A stretch of 64,000 nucleotides of DNA, taken from positions 3,078,001 through 3,142,000 of the forward strand of contig NZ_CP024199.1 of the NCBI RefSeq assembly GCF_002844375.1, in the 5' to 3' direction. Shown piece by piece: positions 25,709-34,398 of this stretch (the stretch's first letter is position 1; the number at the start of each line of letters is the position of its first letter). This DNA comes from Thalassospira marina (GTDB lineage: Bacteria; Pseudomonadota; Alphaproteobacteria; Rhodospirillales; Thalassospiraceae). The position numbers and the translations under genes were made by a program. Below the pieces are notes generated by a model. It did no database searches and had not been told where the DNA came from. It was given only the letters and a program-made list of their open reading frames with translations.

Positions 25709-27919
25709 TCAGTTGATTTGATCCGCCACCATTTCGCATGACCACACATACCAGACCAAAAGGTTCCAAACCGTCAGAGCGGCATCAAATTCATTTGCCA
25801 TGGCACGCGCCCAAATGGTTTGTTGCTGGCGTTTTGTAACAGCCAACGGGGAAAACAGCCTGTCTTGCGCCTGCTGCTGCGTCGCCCACAATAGCGGCCA
25901 TACATCGCGCAACCATATGCCAATCGGCGGGTTAAAACCCGCTTTCGGCGCACGCAAATATCCTTCGGGTACAAAGGGTTCAACCACCGCCCGCAAAATC
26001 GCCTTGCCGCCATCTTGCAAATGCTCACGCGCCGGTATTTTTACTGCCAGCGCGCGCACTGCCTGATCCAATAATGGCGGGCGATATTCCACACCCGCCG
26101 CCATCCCCATCCGATCGCTGATCGCCAGTTGGTTACCGGGCAGTGTTACCATCTGATCAAGCTGCATCATTCTTTCGCCAAGGGCGAAGGAACGTCCCGC
26201 ACTGTTTGTGGCCTCATCCGCAAATTGCGGTGAAACCGCTTTCAGTTGCCCGACACCCGGCACCACGCAACGATTGTTCCAGGTGGTGAAAACATCATCT
26301 TCCTGCCCTGCCGTGGCCTGCAGGAATTTGGCAACGGCGTGAAGGCCTGCTTTGCCAGCTGCGAACGGCCAACCTTGCGCAAACCCACCTGCCCCGCCTG
26401 CTGCCAACTGGCGAATTGGACGTGGGAATCTCAGATATTGTTGGGCATAAGCCGCCATCCGATAACGCCGATATCCACCAAATATCTCATCCCCGCCATC
26501 CCCTGTCAGGCACACCGAGGCTGTTTCGGCCACGGCCTCGGCCAGGCGGTGGGCCAGAATAACCGCCGGGTTGGAAAACGGCCCGCCAAAGGCGCGAATG
26601 GCAGCTTTCAGGCGCTGCAAAACCTCCTCCCCACCGCTGGGGGCTGCGACAATTTTTAACGGCATGTCCAAATGCCGCGCCATTTGCCGGGCACGCGCCG
26701 TTTCATCCATGGGCAGGCCGGGAAACCCCATCACAATCGCTGTGGGCATGTCACCCTTTTGCATCCGTCGCCGGGCCACCCGCGCTGCCAGTGCGGCAAT
26801 CCCGGCACTATCCATACCGCCAGAAAGCAGGCACGCAACCGGCCGATCACATGCCATGGCATCGGCCACCGCACGATAAATGCCCGCACGTAGTGCAGAA
26901 ACAGTATTCGTATTGTTATGGGCGGCAATGCGTTGGTTATCCGCAACCGGTAACGGCGCAGGGGCTTTGCTGGCCTTTTGCGGTAATGCGGCCAACGCGG
27001 AAAACCGCGCAACCTTCCCCGAATGCCAACACATAATTTCGCCCGGTTCCAACTGACGGACGGTGCGATAGGCTGTTTTTGGGGCTGGAATAAACAGATG
27101 GGCGAGCGCCTGATCAAAGGCATCATCATCGCGCTGGTGGACTATGCCCGGTGCGGACAATAACGGCGTTAATTCGGAAGCAAAAAAGATGTGCCCGTCT
27201 TCACGTTCCGCCACATAAAGCGGCTTTTGCCCGCCCCCATCCACCATCAGCCACATAGCCTGCGCGTGGCGGTCCCAAAGTACTATGGCATAGGCACCCC
27301 GAACCTTCGCCAAGGTCCGGGCAAGACTGGCAGCCTTGTCCGTCATTGATGCGCCACCATTGCCTGCGCCATCATCGCAACAGGTTAAGGCTTGCCCCAA
27401 CAATGCAAGTAGAACGGCTGTATCGGCGGTCGATATTTCGCCATCATCCCCAGCGCCCAGCACCTGTGTCGCAGTGTGCCAGAGTGCTCCAGCCAGATTT
27501 CCCGTATCGGCCAATGCTGGCTCGGCAGTTGGCATATGCCGTGCGGCAAGGCTGTTGCCTGCCTGCTGCTGATACCGGTTCAAGCGTGCCCGTAATCGAC
27601 GATGCCCGGCGATATAGCCATTAAAAATCAGGACAAAGCGCTGATCACGGCTTGGCATTGGTTGTGCTGCCACCGCCCGCAGATCGGTTGTTGCCAGGCG
27701 ACGATGGGCAAGAATGGGACCATAACTTACAGCAGCCTTGCCAGCGGCACGATCCGTGGCAGCAACTGCGTCACCAGACGATGCAACTGGGGCAAATGGC
27801 CCACCAGCCCTGTCCTGCCACAAACCATCGCCGTCGGGTCCACGATGGGCCAGGCTGGCGGATGCCGAAATCACCCATTCCTTTGCATTGGGGTCTGTGG
27901 TTCCGGCAAGCCCGCACAT
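25709..27919 (-). CDS. asnB: Asparagine synthase (glutamine-hydrolysing) family, divergent glutaminase domain
   Basis: 736 residues, longer than the usual 590-650. Class II amidotransferase domain at the N-terminus with the nucleophile Cys2 (MCGLAG) and HRGPDGDG, then the synthetase domain with the PP-loop LLSGGMDSAG (about residues 364-373) and CLTGDGGDEIFGGY. Oddities lie in the glutaminase half: the usual FNGEIYN reads FNGYIAG (Glu to Tyr at about 102), and there are insertions around residues 36-66 and 115-160. The family makes asparagine, or amidates sugars or peptides in surface-polymer clusters. The adjacent sugar-nucleotide epimerase suggests a glycan role. The gene symbol is a family name only. 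Confidence 0.8.
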   Translation of the reverse strand: MCGLAGTTDPNAKEWVISASASLAHRGPDGDGLWQDRAGGPFAPVASSGDAVAATDRAAGKAAVSYGPILAHRRLATTDLRAVAAQPMPSRDQRFVLIFNGYIAGHRRLRARLNRYQQQAGNSLAARHMPTAEPALADTGNLAGALWHTATQVLGAGDDGEISTADTAVLLALLGQALTCCDDGAGNGGASMTDKAASLARTLAKVRGAYAIVLWDRHAQAMWLMVDGGGQKPLYVAEREDGHIFFASELTPLLSAPGIVHQRDDDAFDQALAHLFIPAPKTAYRTVRQLEPGEIMCWHSGKVARFSALAALPQKASKAPAPLPVADNQRIAAHNNTNTVSALRAGIYRAVADAMACDRPVACLLSGGMDSAGIAALAARVARRRMQKGDMPTAIVMGFPGLPMDETARARQMARHLDMPLKIVAAPSGGEEVLQRLKAAIRAFGGPFSNPAVILAHRLAEAVAETASVCLTGDGGDEIFGGYRRYRMAAYAQQYLRFPRPIRQLAAGGAGGFAQGWPFAAGKAGLHAVAKFLQATAGQEDDVFTTWNNRCVVPGVGQLKAVSPQFADEATNSAGRSFALGERMMQLDQMVTLPGNQLAISDRMGMAAGVEYRPPLLDQAVRALAVKIPAREHLQDGGKAILRAVVEPFVPEGYLRAPKAGFNPPIGIWLRDVWPLLWATQQQAQDRLFSPLAVTKRQQQTIWARAMANEFDAALTVWNLLVWYVWSCEMVADQIN

Positions 27920-27932
27920 TTATGCTGCCCCG

Positions 27933-28916
27933 CTAGCGCGATTTGCGATCAAGGGCAAACCAGGCCCCAACCCGGCGCAAACCTTCGCGGGCATCAACGG
28001 GTGGCAACCAGCGCAAATCACGGCGAATGGCGCGGCTGTCAACCTGCAGGGACCCGGTTAAACGCGCCACTTGCGCCGATTTACCGGTTATTTTGCCCAA
28101 AAGGGTTAGAAAACCTGTTGGCACCGGAATCAGAAACGGCTTTTTGCCCATGCCTTCGGCCAAAAAGGTGATCATTTCGCCCAGCGAAAAATCCTCGCCA
28201 TCGGATACCAGATAGGTCTGATAGCTGGCTGTTGGGTGGCTTGCGACCACCACGCAGGCATCAGCTAGATTATCAACATGGATCAGGCTGCGATGGTTGC
28301 GAATAGCACCAAATGGCAGGGGAACGCCCTTCATTGTCAGCTTTGCCAATGCAGCAAAATTCGCCTTTACCCCTGGTCCATAAACCAGCGGCGGGCGCAA
28401 AACCGTCAACCCCAGCCCCGATTTGCGCGAAAAGGCCCGAAGGGCTTCTTCCGCCTCGGCCTTGGATTGCCCGTAAGGGTCCTGCGGGTTAACGGGGCTG
28501 TTTTCGTTAAAGGCGGAAAACCGCGTTTCTTCGCCATTCACCTTGATCGAACTGACAAAAACCATCCTGCGTACATTCTGCGCAACAAGGGCACGGGCCA
28601 AATTCAGGCTGCCATCCACGTTTACCGCGCGAAAGGCAGCAAGCGGGTTGGTGGAAGTCTCGCTCATGACATGTACACGCGCGGCCAGATGCACCAAACA
28701 ATCCACCCCGTCAAAATGCCCGGTCCAATCTGTTTTTCCGTCAATGTCGCCCACAACCCGCGCATCGGCCTTTAATTCATCGGGCAATTGCGCCAGGGCG
28801 GCATCATTGCGCACCAGGGCACGCACGGCAAAACCATCGGCAAGGGCTGCTTTGCAAACGGCCTGTCCGACAAAGCCATTCGCGCCGGTCACTGCCATTT
28901 TAAGGGGTGTGTTCAT
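27933..28916 (-). CDS. NAD-dependent sugar-nucleotide epimerase/dehydratase
   Basis: 327-residue extended short-chain dehydrogenase. NAD-binding motif VTGANGFVG (residues 9-17), active-site Tyr-Lys in DPYGQSKAEAEE (about residues 147-158) and the VFVSSIKVNGE segment with the catalytic Ser. The family converts UDP- or dTDP-sugars, and close relatives sit in O-antigen and capsule clusters (WbpV/GalE-like). Its start codon directly abuts the stop of the ribbon-helix-helix gene, and asnB follows 13 bp after its stop, so the three form one operon. Confidence 0.85.
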   Translation of the reverse strand: MNTPLKMAVTGANGFVGQAVCKAALADGFAVRALVRNDAALAQLPDELKADARVVGDIDGKTDWTGHFDGVDCLVHLAARVHVMSETSTNPLAAFRAVNVDGSLNLARALVAQNVRRMVFVSSIKVNGEETRFSAFNENSPVNPQDPYGQSKAEAEEALRAFSRKSGLGLTVLRPPLVYGPGVKANFAALAKLTMKGVPLPFGAIRNHRSLIHVDNLADACVVVASHPTASYQTYLVSDGEDFSLGEMITFLAEGMGKKPFLIPVPTGFLTLLGKITGKSAQVARLTGSLQVDSRAIRRDLRWLPPVDAREGLRRVGAWFALDRKSR

Positions 28917-29189
28917 TTATTCCTGTTCGCCTTCTTCGGATATGGAAATGGCATTTTCCGCCTGCCCTGCGTCACTTAAACGGCGTTGCAAATCGCCCAG
29001 AACATACAATCGCAAGGCACTTGATAAATTGCCTTCCCGCCCTTCGTCAATCAGCGCCACCATTTCCGCGATGCTGTGGCCTTCGCGTTCTGCAATCTGC
29101 TGCAATTCCTGCCAGAAGGCATCTTCAAGCGAAAAGCTGGTACGATGCCCGGCAATCGTGATTGATCGTTTGCGAACAAGGTTATTCAT
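28917..29189 (-). CDS. Ribbon-helix-helix domain protein (RHH_4-like)
   Basis: 90 residues from the ATG at 29189, with GGAAT 7 bp upstream; a longer frame to 29279 has no homologous sequence. The core (KRSITIAGHRTSFSLEDAFWQELQQIAEREGHSIAEMVALIDE, about residues 7-49) matches the ribbon-helix-helix family common in alphaproteobacteria. The beta-strand residues (RTSFSLE) would contact DNA. The acidic tail is likely disordered. First gene of the operon with the epimerase and asparagine synthase. It is probably a small DNA-binding regulator, target unknown. Confidence 0.78.
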   Translation of the reverse strand: MNNLVRKRSITIAGHRTSFSLEDAFWQELQQIAEREGHSIAEMVALIDEGREGNLSSALRLYVLGDLQRRLSDAGQAENAISISEEGEQE

Positions 29190-29290
29190 CAAATATTCCA
29201 TTGAACAAACTGATAAAACAGCACGATATAGTCCCAGGTTGCAGACCCTAGCAGCAAGCACGCCCACAGTCAGGGACAAACGGGAACGTC

Positions 29291-30082
29291 ATGAAAATAA
29301 TTCACCTAAGCGACTGCCATTTCATCGACCCTGCCCCAAAAGATGCCGCCGCAGCCGGCAAAGCACACCCGCAACACACCTTGCAAAACGTGATTGCCGA
29401 TATCAATAAATGGCAAAGCGATGCCGAGCTGTGCATCATTTCCGGCGACCTGACCCATGATGGTACCGCCCTGCAATATGGCCTGTTTGCCAGCACCATT
29501 AATGCCCTGCCCATGCCGGTCCATGTCATTCCCGGCAACCATGATGCCCGCGCGGCCCTTTTGGCAGGCCTGCCCGCAACCGGGCGCGATGAAAACGGTT
29601 TCATCAATTATGCCTTTACACACAAAGGCATACGGCTTGTATTTCTTGATACATTGATCGAGGGCGAGGATGCCGGCATTTTATGCGAAAAGCGGCTGGC
29701 ATGGTTGACGCGCGAACTGGCCACATCGCAAAACCTGCCGGTGCTGATTTTCATGCATCATCCGCCGGTTGCCGTGGGTCTGCCGTTTATGGATTCCATC
29801 AATCTGCAAAATGCCGACGAATTTGGCGATGTCATTTCAATGCATGGCAATGTGAAACACATCTTTTTCGGGCATTTGCACCGCCCCTGCCATGGCATCT
29901 GGCGCAACATCCCCTGGACTTGCGGACCCAGCAGCTATACCGGGCAGCCCCTTGCCATGCAGCCCGGCACCGGCCTGCCTGACAAAGCCTGGCTGGAACC
30001 GGGTTATGGCATTGCCCTGATCAATGAAAATGATGCGTCGGTCTGTTATCACGTCGAAACAGTGCCCAACCCGAAAATCTAG
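29291..30082 (+). CDS. Class III (CpdA/GpdQ-like) metallophosphoesterase
   Basis: 263-residue calcineurin-like phosphodiesterase with the full dinuclear metal signature: SDCHF (Asp8, His10), SGDLTHDG (about residues 55-62), PGNHD (about 81-85), HHPP (about 158-161) and GHLHRP (about 196-201). The order and length fit the CpdA/GpdQ family, which hydrolyses cyclic nucleotides or glycerophosphodiesters in the cytoplasm; 3',5'-cAMP is the best-known substrate. There is no signal peptide. ATG at 29291 with GGGAACG upstream. Divergent from the RHH gene. Confidence 0.87.
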   Translation: MKIIHLSDCHFIDPAPKDAAAAGKAHPQHTLQNVIADINKWQSDAELCIISGDLTHDGTALQYGLFASTINALPMPVHVIPGNHDARAALLAGLPATGRDENGFINYAFTHKGIRLVFLDTLIEGEDAGILCEKRLAWLTRELATSQNLPVLIFMHHPPVAVGLPFMDSINLQNADEFGDVISMHGNVKHIFFGHLHRPCHGIWRNIPWTCGPSSYTGQPLAMQPGTGLPDKAWLEPGYGIALINENDASVCYHVETVPNPKI

Positions 30083-30115
30083 ATACCACAGACATCGGAC
30101 CTCACACTTCAAGCC

Positions 30116-31267
30116 TCAGGCGGCGGCATTCCATTCGGTGAGAACGGTTTCATCGCGTTCATCGGCAAGGTGGCTTTGGCGGACTTCGGCAAATTCATCG
30201 CGCCCCATCAGGCGCGATAATGCCCAAACCGCACTTGCGCGGATCAGGGCGGATGGGTCCGCCAACAGGCTGCGTAACTGCGGGATCACTTGCCTGTCCC
30301 CGGCATTGCCAATTGCAGTTAAAACATTGCGGAAAAACTTTTCCCGGCCAATCCGCTTGATCGGCGATCCGGTAAAAAAGGCCCGAAACGCGGTATCATC
30401 CATATCAAGAAAATCGGCCAGTCGCGGTGCTGTCAGCTCGGCGCGCGGGATAAAGGCCAGTTCTTCGGTACGGCTGGCAAATTTGTTCCACGGGCAGACC
30501 GACAGGCAATCATCACAGCCATAAATGCGATTACCCATGGCAACGCGAAATTCGCGCGGGATCATGCCATCATGCTCGATCGTCAGATACGAAATACATT
30601 TGCGCGCATCAAGTTTATAGGGCGCAGGAAAGGCCGCTGTCGGGCAGGCATCCAGACAATTGCGACATGACCCGCAATGATCAATCTCTGCCCGATTGGG
30701 TGCATCGGCAAGTTCAAGAGTGGTAAAAACCTCGCCCAGAAACAGCCAGGAACCATAGGTTCGCGAGACCACATTGGTATGTTTGCCCTGCCAGCCAATG
30801 GCGGCAGATTGCGCCAGCGGTTTTTCCAGAACGGGTGCAGTATCAACAAACACCTTTACCTGTTCGCCCGCCTCGCTTTGTTCGATCAGCCAGCGCGCCA
30901 GCTGTTTCAGGCGTTTTTTGATCAGGTCGTGATAATCGCGGTTTTGCGCATAAACCGAAATCATCGCCCGGTCCGGGTAATCCAGCAAAGTTAACGGGTC
31001 CTGTGCCGGGCCATAATTGGTGCCCAGCACAATAACGCTTTTGACATCTTCCCATAAAACGCGTGGGTCGCGGCGGCGCGGCAGGCGTTCGGGGTCAGCC
31101 ATCCAGGCCATACTGCCAAATTCCTGCCCGGCCACAAATTCATCAAGCCGTTGCTGGTTGCGCGCAGCAATTTCCGGGCGCGCCACACCACATACATCAA
31201 AGCCGATTTCACGGGCTTTGGTCCGTAGCATGTCAAAACTGATCAGTTTGGCCGGTTGGGCTTTCAT
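30116..31267 (-). CDS. queG: Epoxyqueuosine reductase QueG
   Basis: 383 residues from the ATG at 31267; the frame is open to 31606, but that part overlaps the neighbouring gene and lacks homology. QueG uses cobalamin and two 4Fe-4S clusters to reduce epoxyqueuosine in tRNA to queuosine, the last step of the pathway. The two cluster motifs are visible: CGSCRNCLDACPTAAF (about residues 197-212) and CDDCLSVCPWNKF (about residues 252-264). The C-terminus has a HEAT-like extension (LLADPSALIRASAVWALSRL), as in many members. The other queuosine genes are at 40.5-43.8 kb. Confidence 0.93.
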   Translation of the reverse strand: MKAQPAKLISFDMLRTKAREIGFDVCGVARPEIAARNQQRLDEFVAGQEFGSMAWMADPERLPRRRDPRVLWEDVKSVIVLGTNYGPAQDPLTLLDYPDRAMISVYAQNRDYHDLIKKRLKQLARWLIEQSEAGEQVKVFVDTAPVLEKPLAQSAAIGWQGKHTNVVSRTYGSWLFLGEVFTTLELADAPNRAEIDHCGSCRNCLDACPTAAFPAPYKLDARKCISYLTIEHDGMIPREFRVAMGNRIYGCDDCLSVCPWNKFASRTEELAFIPRAELTAPRLADFLDMDDTAFRAFFTGSPIKRIGREKFFRNVLTAIGNAGDRQVIPQLRSLLADPSALIRASAVWALSRLMGRDEFAEVRQSHLADERDETVLTEWNAAA

Positions 31268-31326
31268 GGCGCAGGTCAGGCTTTTATCTGTCGGGCATTT
31301 TTCATGCCGCTTTATATCGTTTCTGC

Positions 31327-31367
31327 GACAAAAAACAAAAGGCCGCAGCACGGAACTGCGACCTTTT
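31327..31367 (-). terminator. Terminator of the SDR gene
   Basis: An 8-bp stem (GGCCGCAG, one mismatch) extended by four A-T pairs, followed on the minus strand by GTTTTTTG. Confidence 0.75.
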
Positions 31368-31436
31368 CCATATGTTTGACCAAACACGTCAATTGAAACG
31401 AAGTGTCTGCCTGGCCCAGGGCGTTTGAAAACGCCG

Positions 31437-32207
31437 TTAAATCCGAAAATCCGGCTGGCCGCTGGACGCGGTAACACCGCCATCAACAGGCAGGTTAACA
31501 CCCGTGATAAAACGTGCGGCATCGCTTGCCAGGAACAAAATCGCCTCGGCAACTTCTTCGGGTTCGCCACCACGCTGAAGCGGAATGCGTTCACAGAATT
31601 TATCAAGAAGTTCCTGGTTATTGGTCACCAGACCAGCCAGTTCGGTGCGGATATAGGTCGGGCAAACTGCGTTAAAGCGAATTCCGGCACTGCCGTAATC
31701 AAGTGCCAGGCAGCGCGTCAGGTTTGAAACGGCTGCTTTCGATGCATTGTAAATGCTAAGGCCCCAGTCACCACGCAAGCCGGTAACAGAAGACACATTC
31801 ACCACATTGCCCTTGCTTTGTTTCAGAAATGGCAGTGCCGCCTTGATCCCGTAGAACGTGCCGTTAACATTGGTGTCAAAAACCCGTTCCAGTTCGGCAT
31901 TGCTGTTGTCATCGGCAATGTCGCCCAGCCAGCCGGTGCCAGCGTTATTCACCAGCACATCAATTTTCCCGAACTTTTCGGCAGCCGCAGCGGCAAGTGC
32001 CTGTGCATCTTCCCATTTGCCGATATCGCCAACCGCAATCAGGGAACGGTCTTTGGCAAACGGTTCGCTGGTGCGCAGCAGTTTTTCTTCAGTACGGCCC
32101 GACAAAACAACACTGGCCCCTTCGTCATAAAACATCTTTGCCGTCGCCGCACCAATGCCCGAACCAGCGCCGGTAATCACAACAACCTTTGATTCAAAAC
32201 GATTCAT
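31437..32207 (-). CDS. SDR family oxidoreductase
   Basis: 256-residue classical short-chain dehydrogenase. Cofactor motif ITGAGSGIGAAT (residues 11-22), NNAGTGW near 86, catalytic Ser in VSSVTGLRG and Tyr-Lys in YNASKAA (about residues 155-161), and the C-terminal ITGVNLPVDGG. Acidic or neutral residues after the glycine motif do not settle NAD or NADP preference. ATG at 32207. Monocistronic, with its own terminator. The substrate cannot be inferred from context. Confidence 0.88.
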   Translation of the reverse strand: MNRFESKVVVITGAGSGIGAATAKMFYDEGASVVLSGRTEEKLLRTSEPFAKDRSLIAVGDIGKWEDAQALAAAAAEKFGKIDVLVNNAGTGWLGDIADDNSNAELERVFDTNVNGTFYGIKAALPFLKQSKGNVVNVSSVTGLRGDWGLSIYNASKAAVSNLTRCLALDYGSAGIRFNAVCPTYIRTELAGLVTNNQELLDKFCERIPLQRGGEPEEVAEAILFLASDAARFITGVNLPVDGGVTASSGQPDFRI

Positions 32208-32414
32208 CGATCGCCCTTTCAGAATGACAGATTAAACACAAATGCCGCCTAAAACCCCTGGGTTTCAGCTTTTCCCGGCACTTATGGAACGATCATTCCC
32301 ATTTACAGTTTGATCGATAGTGCGTCAATCTTTTTTCGTAATGATTGTTATTTTATTTTGACGCCTTCGCAAACACAAGTGATTTGATAAAATTTCCTCT
32401 GGACAATTCCTCAA

Positions 32415-32440
32415 ATTTGTTATGTTATAACATAACAAAT
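32415..32440. promoter_or_regulatory. Zur-type operator (26-bp perfect palindrome)
   Basis: A perfect inverted repeat with half-site ATTTGTTATGTTA, no spacer and no mismatch. It matches the alphaproteobacterial Zur box pattern (TGTTAT...ATAACA) as I know it. It lies 58 bp before the 41-aa membrane protein gene that starts the zinc-importer operon, the right place for zinc-dependent repression. Zur itself is not in the window. Perfect symmetry means the SDR gene on the other side could also be affected. Confidence 0.82.
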
Positions 32441-32498
32441 CACAAAGACCCCAAATCCTGCCTTCACGCCCTGCGCTGCTTTTCAGTTAGAGCATTCA

Positions 32499-32624
32499 AT
32501 GCCCAAACATCCCATCTTCATCACGTCATTTCTGGCGCGATCTGCCTTGTATCGCCTTGGTTTAACCCTGCTTTTGATCGCAGCCATTTGGGGTGCGATT
32601 TACTGGTCGGTGTCCCTGCCATGA
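32499..32624 (+). CDS. 41-aa single-pass membrane protein in the zinc-importer operon
   Basis: Short open frame between the Zur-type operator and znuC. It encodes 41 residues: a basic N-terminus (MPKHPIFITSFLARSALYR) and one membrane segment (about residues 18-39, LYRLGLTLLLIAAIWGAIYWSV). Its TGA overlaps the znuC ATG as ATGA, so translation is coupled. I do not recognise a family. Candidate roles are a small regulatory or assembly subunit of the importer, or a leader peptide for coupling; both are inference. The ribosome-binding site is weak (TTAGAGC). Confidence 0.55.
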   Translation: MPKHPIFITSFLARSALYRLGLTLLLIAAIWGAIYWSVSLP

Positions 32625-33520
32625 TGCCTGCCCCCATTCACTTGCAAAATGTCGCCATTGATTATGGCGGTGATCCCGTTATTCGGGGCCTTTCGGGCTG
32701 TTTTGCACCGGGCAGCCTAACGGCAATTGCCGGGGAAAACGGCCGGGGCAAGTCCACATTGATAAAAGGCATTATTGGCGAATTACCGCTCTCTGGTGGC
32801 CAGATATCAAAGGGCGGCATGGCTGGCACCGATATTGCCTATCTGGCACAGACATCAACGCTGGAACGGTCCTTCCCCTTTACGGTTGCCGACACAGTTA
32901 TTTTGGGGGCTTGGGCACAAACCGGTGCCTTTCGCGCTGTCACCCGCACCATTGCCAAACGGGCCTATCAGGCGCTGTGTCAGGTCGGGTTGGAAAAGCT
33001 TGAAAACCGGCCGATCAGCACGCTTTCAGCCGGGCAGTTACAGCGCGTTTTATTTGCCCGCCTGATCCTGCAGGACGCCCCGGTCATTTTACTGGATGAA
33101 CCCTTTACCGCCATTGATGCCCAAACAACCCAGGATCTGATCGGGGTGATTCGGGGCTGGCACAGGGATGGCCGCACGGTGATTGCCGTGCTGCATGATT
33201 TTGACCATATCCGCAGCCATTTTCCCCAAACCCTGTTTTTGCATGCCTATGGCAATGCCTGGGGCGATACCCAAACCATCCTGCCTGCGGCCCCGCAGTG
33301 GCCCGGCACACAACACATGCAGGTGCCGGATCATCTGGCACCACAAAACACGGGCAACCTGCACACCACAACAATGCCTGCGCCCGCTACAGCATCAGCA
33401 TCAGCATCGGCATCGGCATCGGCATCGGCATCGGCATCGGTGCTATCACCGAGCCACGCGCCCGCAACGCCATCTTCGCCAACGGCTGCTTCGCCATCCA
33501 AAATCAGGTTAATGTCATGA
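32621..33520 (+). CDS. znuC: Metal (probably zinc) ABC transporter ATP-binding protein
   Basis: 299 residues from the first of two adjacent ATGs. ATPase of an ABC-3-type metal importer: Walker A GENGRGKST (about residues 38-46), signature LSAGQLQRV (about residues 142-150), Walker B VILLDEPF (about residues 163-170) and the His switch in VLHDFDH. The ATPase core is followed by a long low-complexity tail (about residues 225-299) with a run of alternating Ala-Ser encoded by a hexanucleotide repeat; ordinary ZnuC has nothing like it. The start overlaps the 41-aa gene and the stop overlaps the permease start (ATGA), so the operon is tightly coupled. The Zur box upstream supports zinc. Confidence 0.85.
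   Translation: MMPAPIHLQNVAIDYGGDPVIRGLSGCFAPGSLTAIAGENGRGKSTLIKGIIGELPLSGGQISKGGMAGTDIAYLAQTSTLERSFPFTVADTVILGAWAQTGAFRAVTRTIAKRAYQALCQVGLEKLENRPISTLSAGQLQRVLFARLILQDAPVILLDEPFTAIDAQTTQDLIGVIRGWHRDGRTVIAVLHDFDHIRSHFPQTLFLHAYGNAWGDTQTILPAAPQWPGTQHMQVPDHLAPQNTGNLHTTTMPAPATASASASASASASASASVLSPSHAPATPSSPTAASPSKIRLMS
33392..33439 (+). repeat. Hexanucleotide microsatellite inside znuC (8 units)
   Basis: Eight tandem 6-base units (GCATCA twice, then GCATCG six times), encoding alternating Ala and Ser. Unit gain or loss keeps the frame and only changes tail length. Confidence 0.95.
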
Positions 33521-34398
33521 CAACGGCAATGGGGTTGATCGACCCGTTTATTCATTACGGCTTTATGCGCCGCGCGCTGGTGGCAACCTTTGTTCTGGGA
33601 TGCAGCGCCGGGCCCGTGGGGGTTTTATTGCTGCTGCGCCGGATGACACTGGTTGGCGATGCCATGAGCCACGCTGTCTTGCCCGGTGCCGCGATTGGTT
33701 TTTTAATTGCAGGCGGGTTATCCCTGCCAGCCATGGGGCTGGGTGGATTGATCGCCGGGCTTGGCGTATCGGTGCTGTCAGGGCTGGTCAGCCGCAAAAC
33801 GGTTTTGCGCGAAGACGCCAGTTTCGCCAGTTTCTATCTGACATCGCTTGCCTTTGGCGTGCTGATTGTGTCGCTGAAGGGATCGAATATCGACCTTTTG
33901 CATGTGCTGTTTGGCACCATCCTGTCGGTTGATCAAAGTGCGATCACGCTGGTTGGGCTGATTTCATCGGTTTCGCTTATCATTCTGGCGCTGATCTATC
34001 GTCCGCTGGTGACCGAATGTTTTGATCCCGGCTTTTTGCGCGCGGTGTCGGGAACCGGACCCATTTACCATCTATTGTTTTTGTTTCTGGTTGTTATCAA
34101 CCTTGTTGCCGGGTTTCAAACCCTGGGCACCCTGATGGCCGTTGGCATGATGACCCTGCCCGCCATTGTCGCCCGCCTTTGGACACGCACCCTGCCCCGC
34201 ATGATGATGGTCGCCGCCTTTAGCGCCGCGCTTTCCGGGCTTTCGGGCCTGCTGGTTTCCTATTATTTCGCGCTGGCATCGGGGCCTGCCATCATTTTAT
34301 CGGCCAGCATGCTTTATGGCTTTTCCCTGCTTTTTGCACCCCAGGGCATTCTGGCTGGCCGCGGATTATTCAAACGCGCGGCATCGCTTCCGACCTGA
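33517..34398 (+). CDS. znuB: Metal (probably zinc) ABC transporter permease
   Basis: 293-residue ABC-3 family inner-membrane permease with about eight hydrophobic segments. Characteristic parts are LLLRRMTLVGDAMSHAVLPG (about residues 38-57) and the coupling region near FQTLGTLMAVGMMTLPAIVA (about residues 205-224). The start ATG overlaps the znuC stop (ATGA). A longer open frame upstream runs through the znuC repeat and is not used. Forms the channel for the metal delivered by the binding protein. Confidence 0.88.
   Translation: MTTAMGLIDPFIHYGFMRRALVATFVLGCSAGPVGVLLLLRRMTLVGDAMSHAVLPGAAIGFLIAGGLSLPAMGLGGLIAGLGVSVLSGLVSRKTVLREDASFASFYLTSLAFGVLIVSLKGSNIDLLHVLFGTILSVDQSAITLVGLISSVSLIILALIYRPLVTECFDPGFLRAVSGTGPIYHLLFLFLVVINLVAGFQTLGTLMAVGMMTLPAIVARLWTRTLPRMMMVAAFSAALSGLSGLLVSYYFALASGPAIILSASMLYGFSLLFAPQGILAGRGLFKRAASLPT

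Noticed and set aside
31268..31606. Longer start for queG
   Set aside because: The extension overlaps the SDR gene and its terminator and has no QueG similarity.
32345..32620. Longer start for znuC
   Set aside because: It would run through the Zur-type operator and the 41-aa gene; the ATPase fold begins at 32621.
33392..33439. CRISPR-like tandem repeat
   Set aside because: A 6-base unit without spacers, in frame inside a gene; it is a microsatellite. The same applies to 60354-60470.
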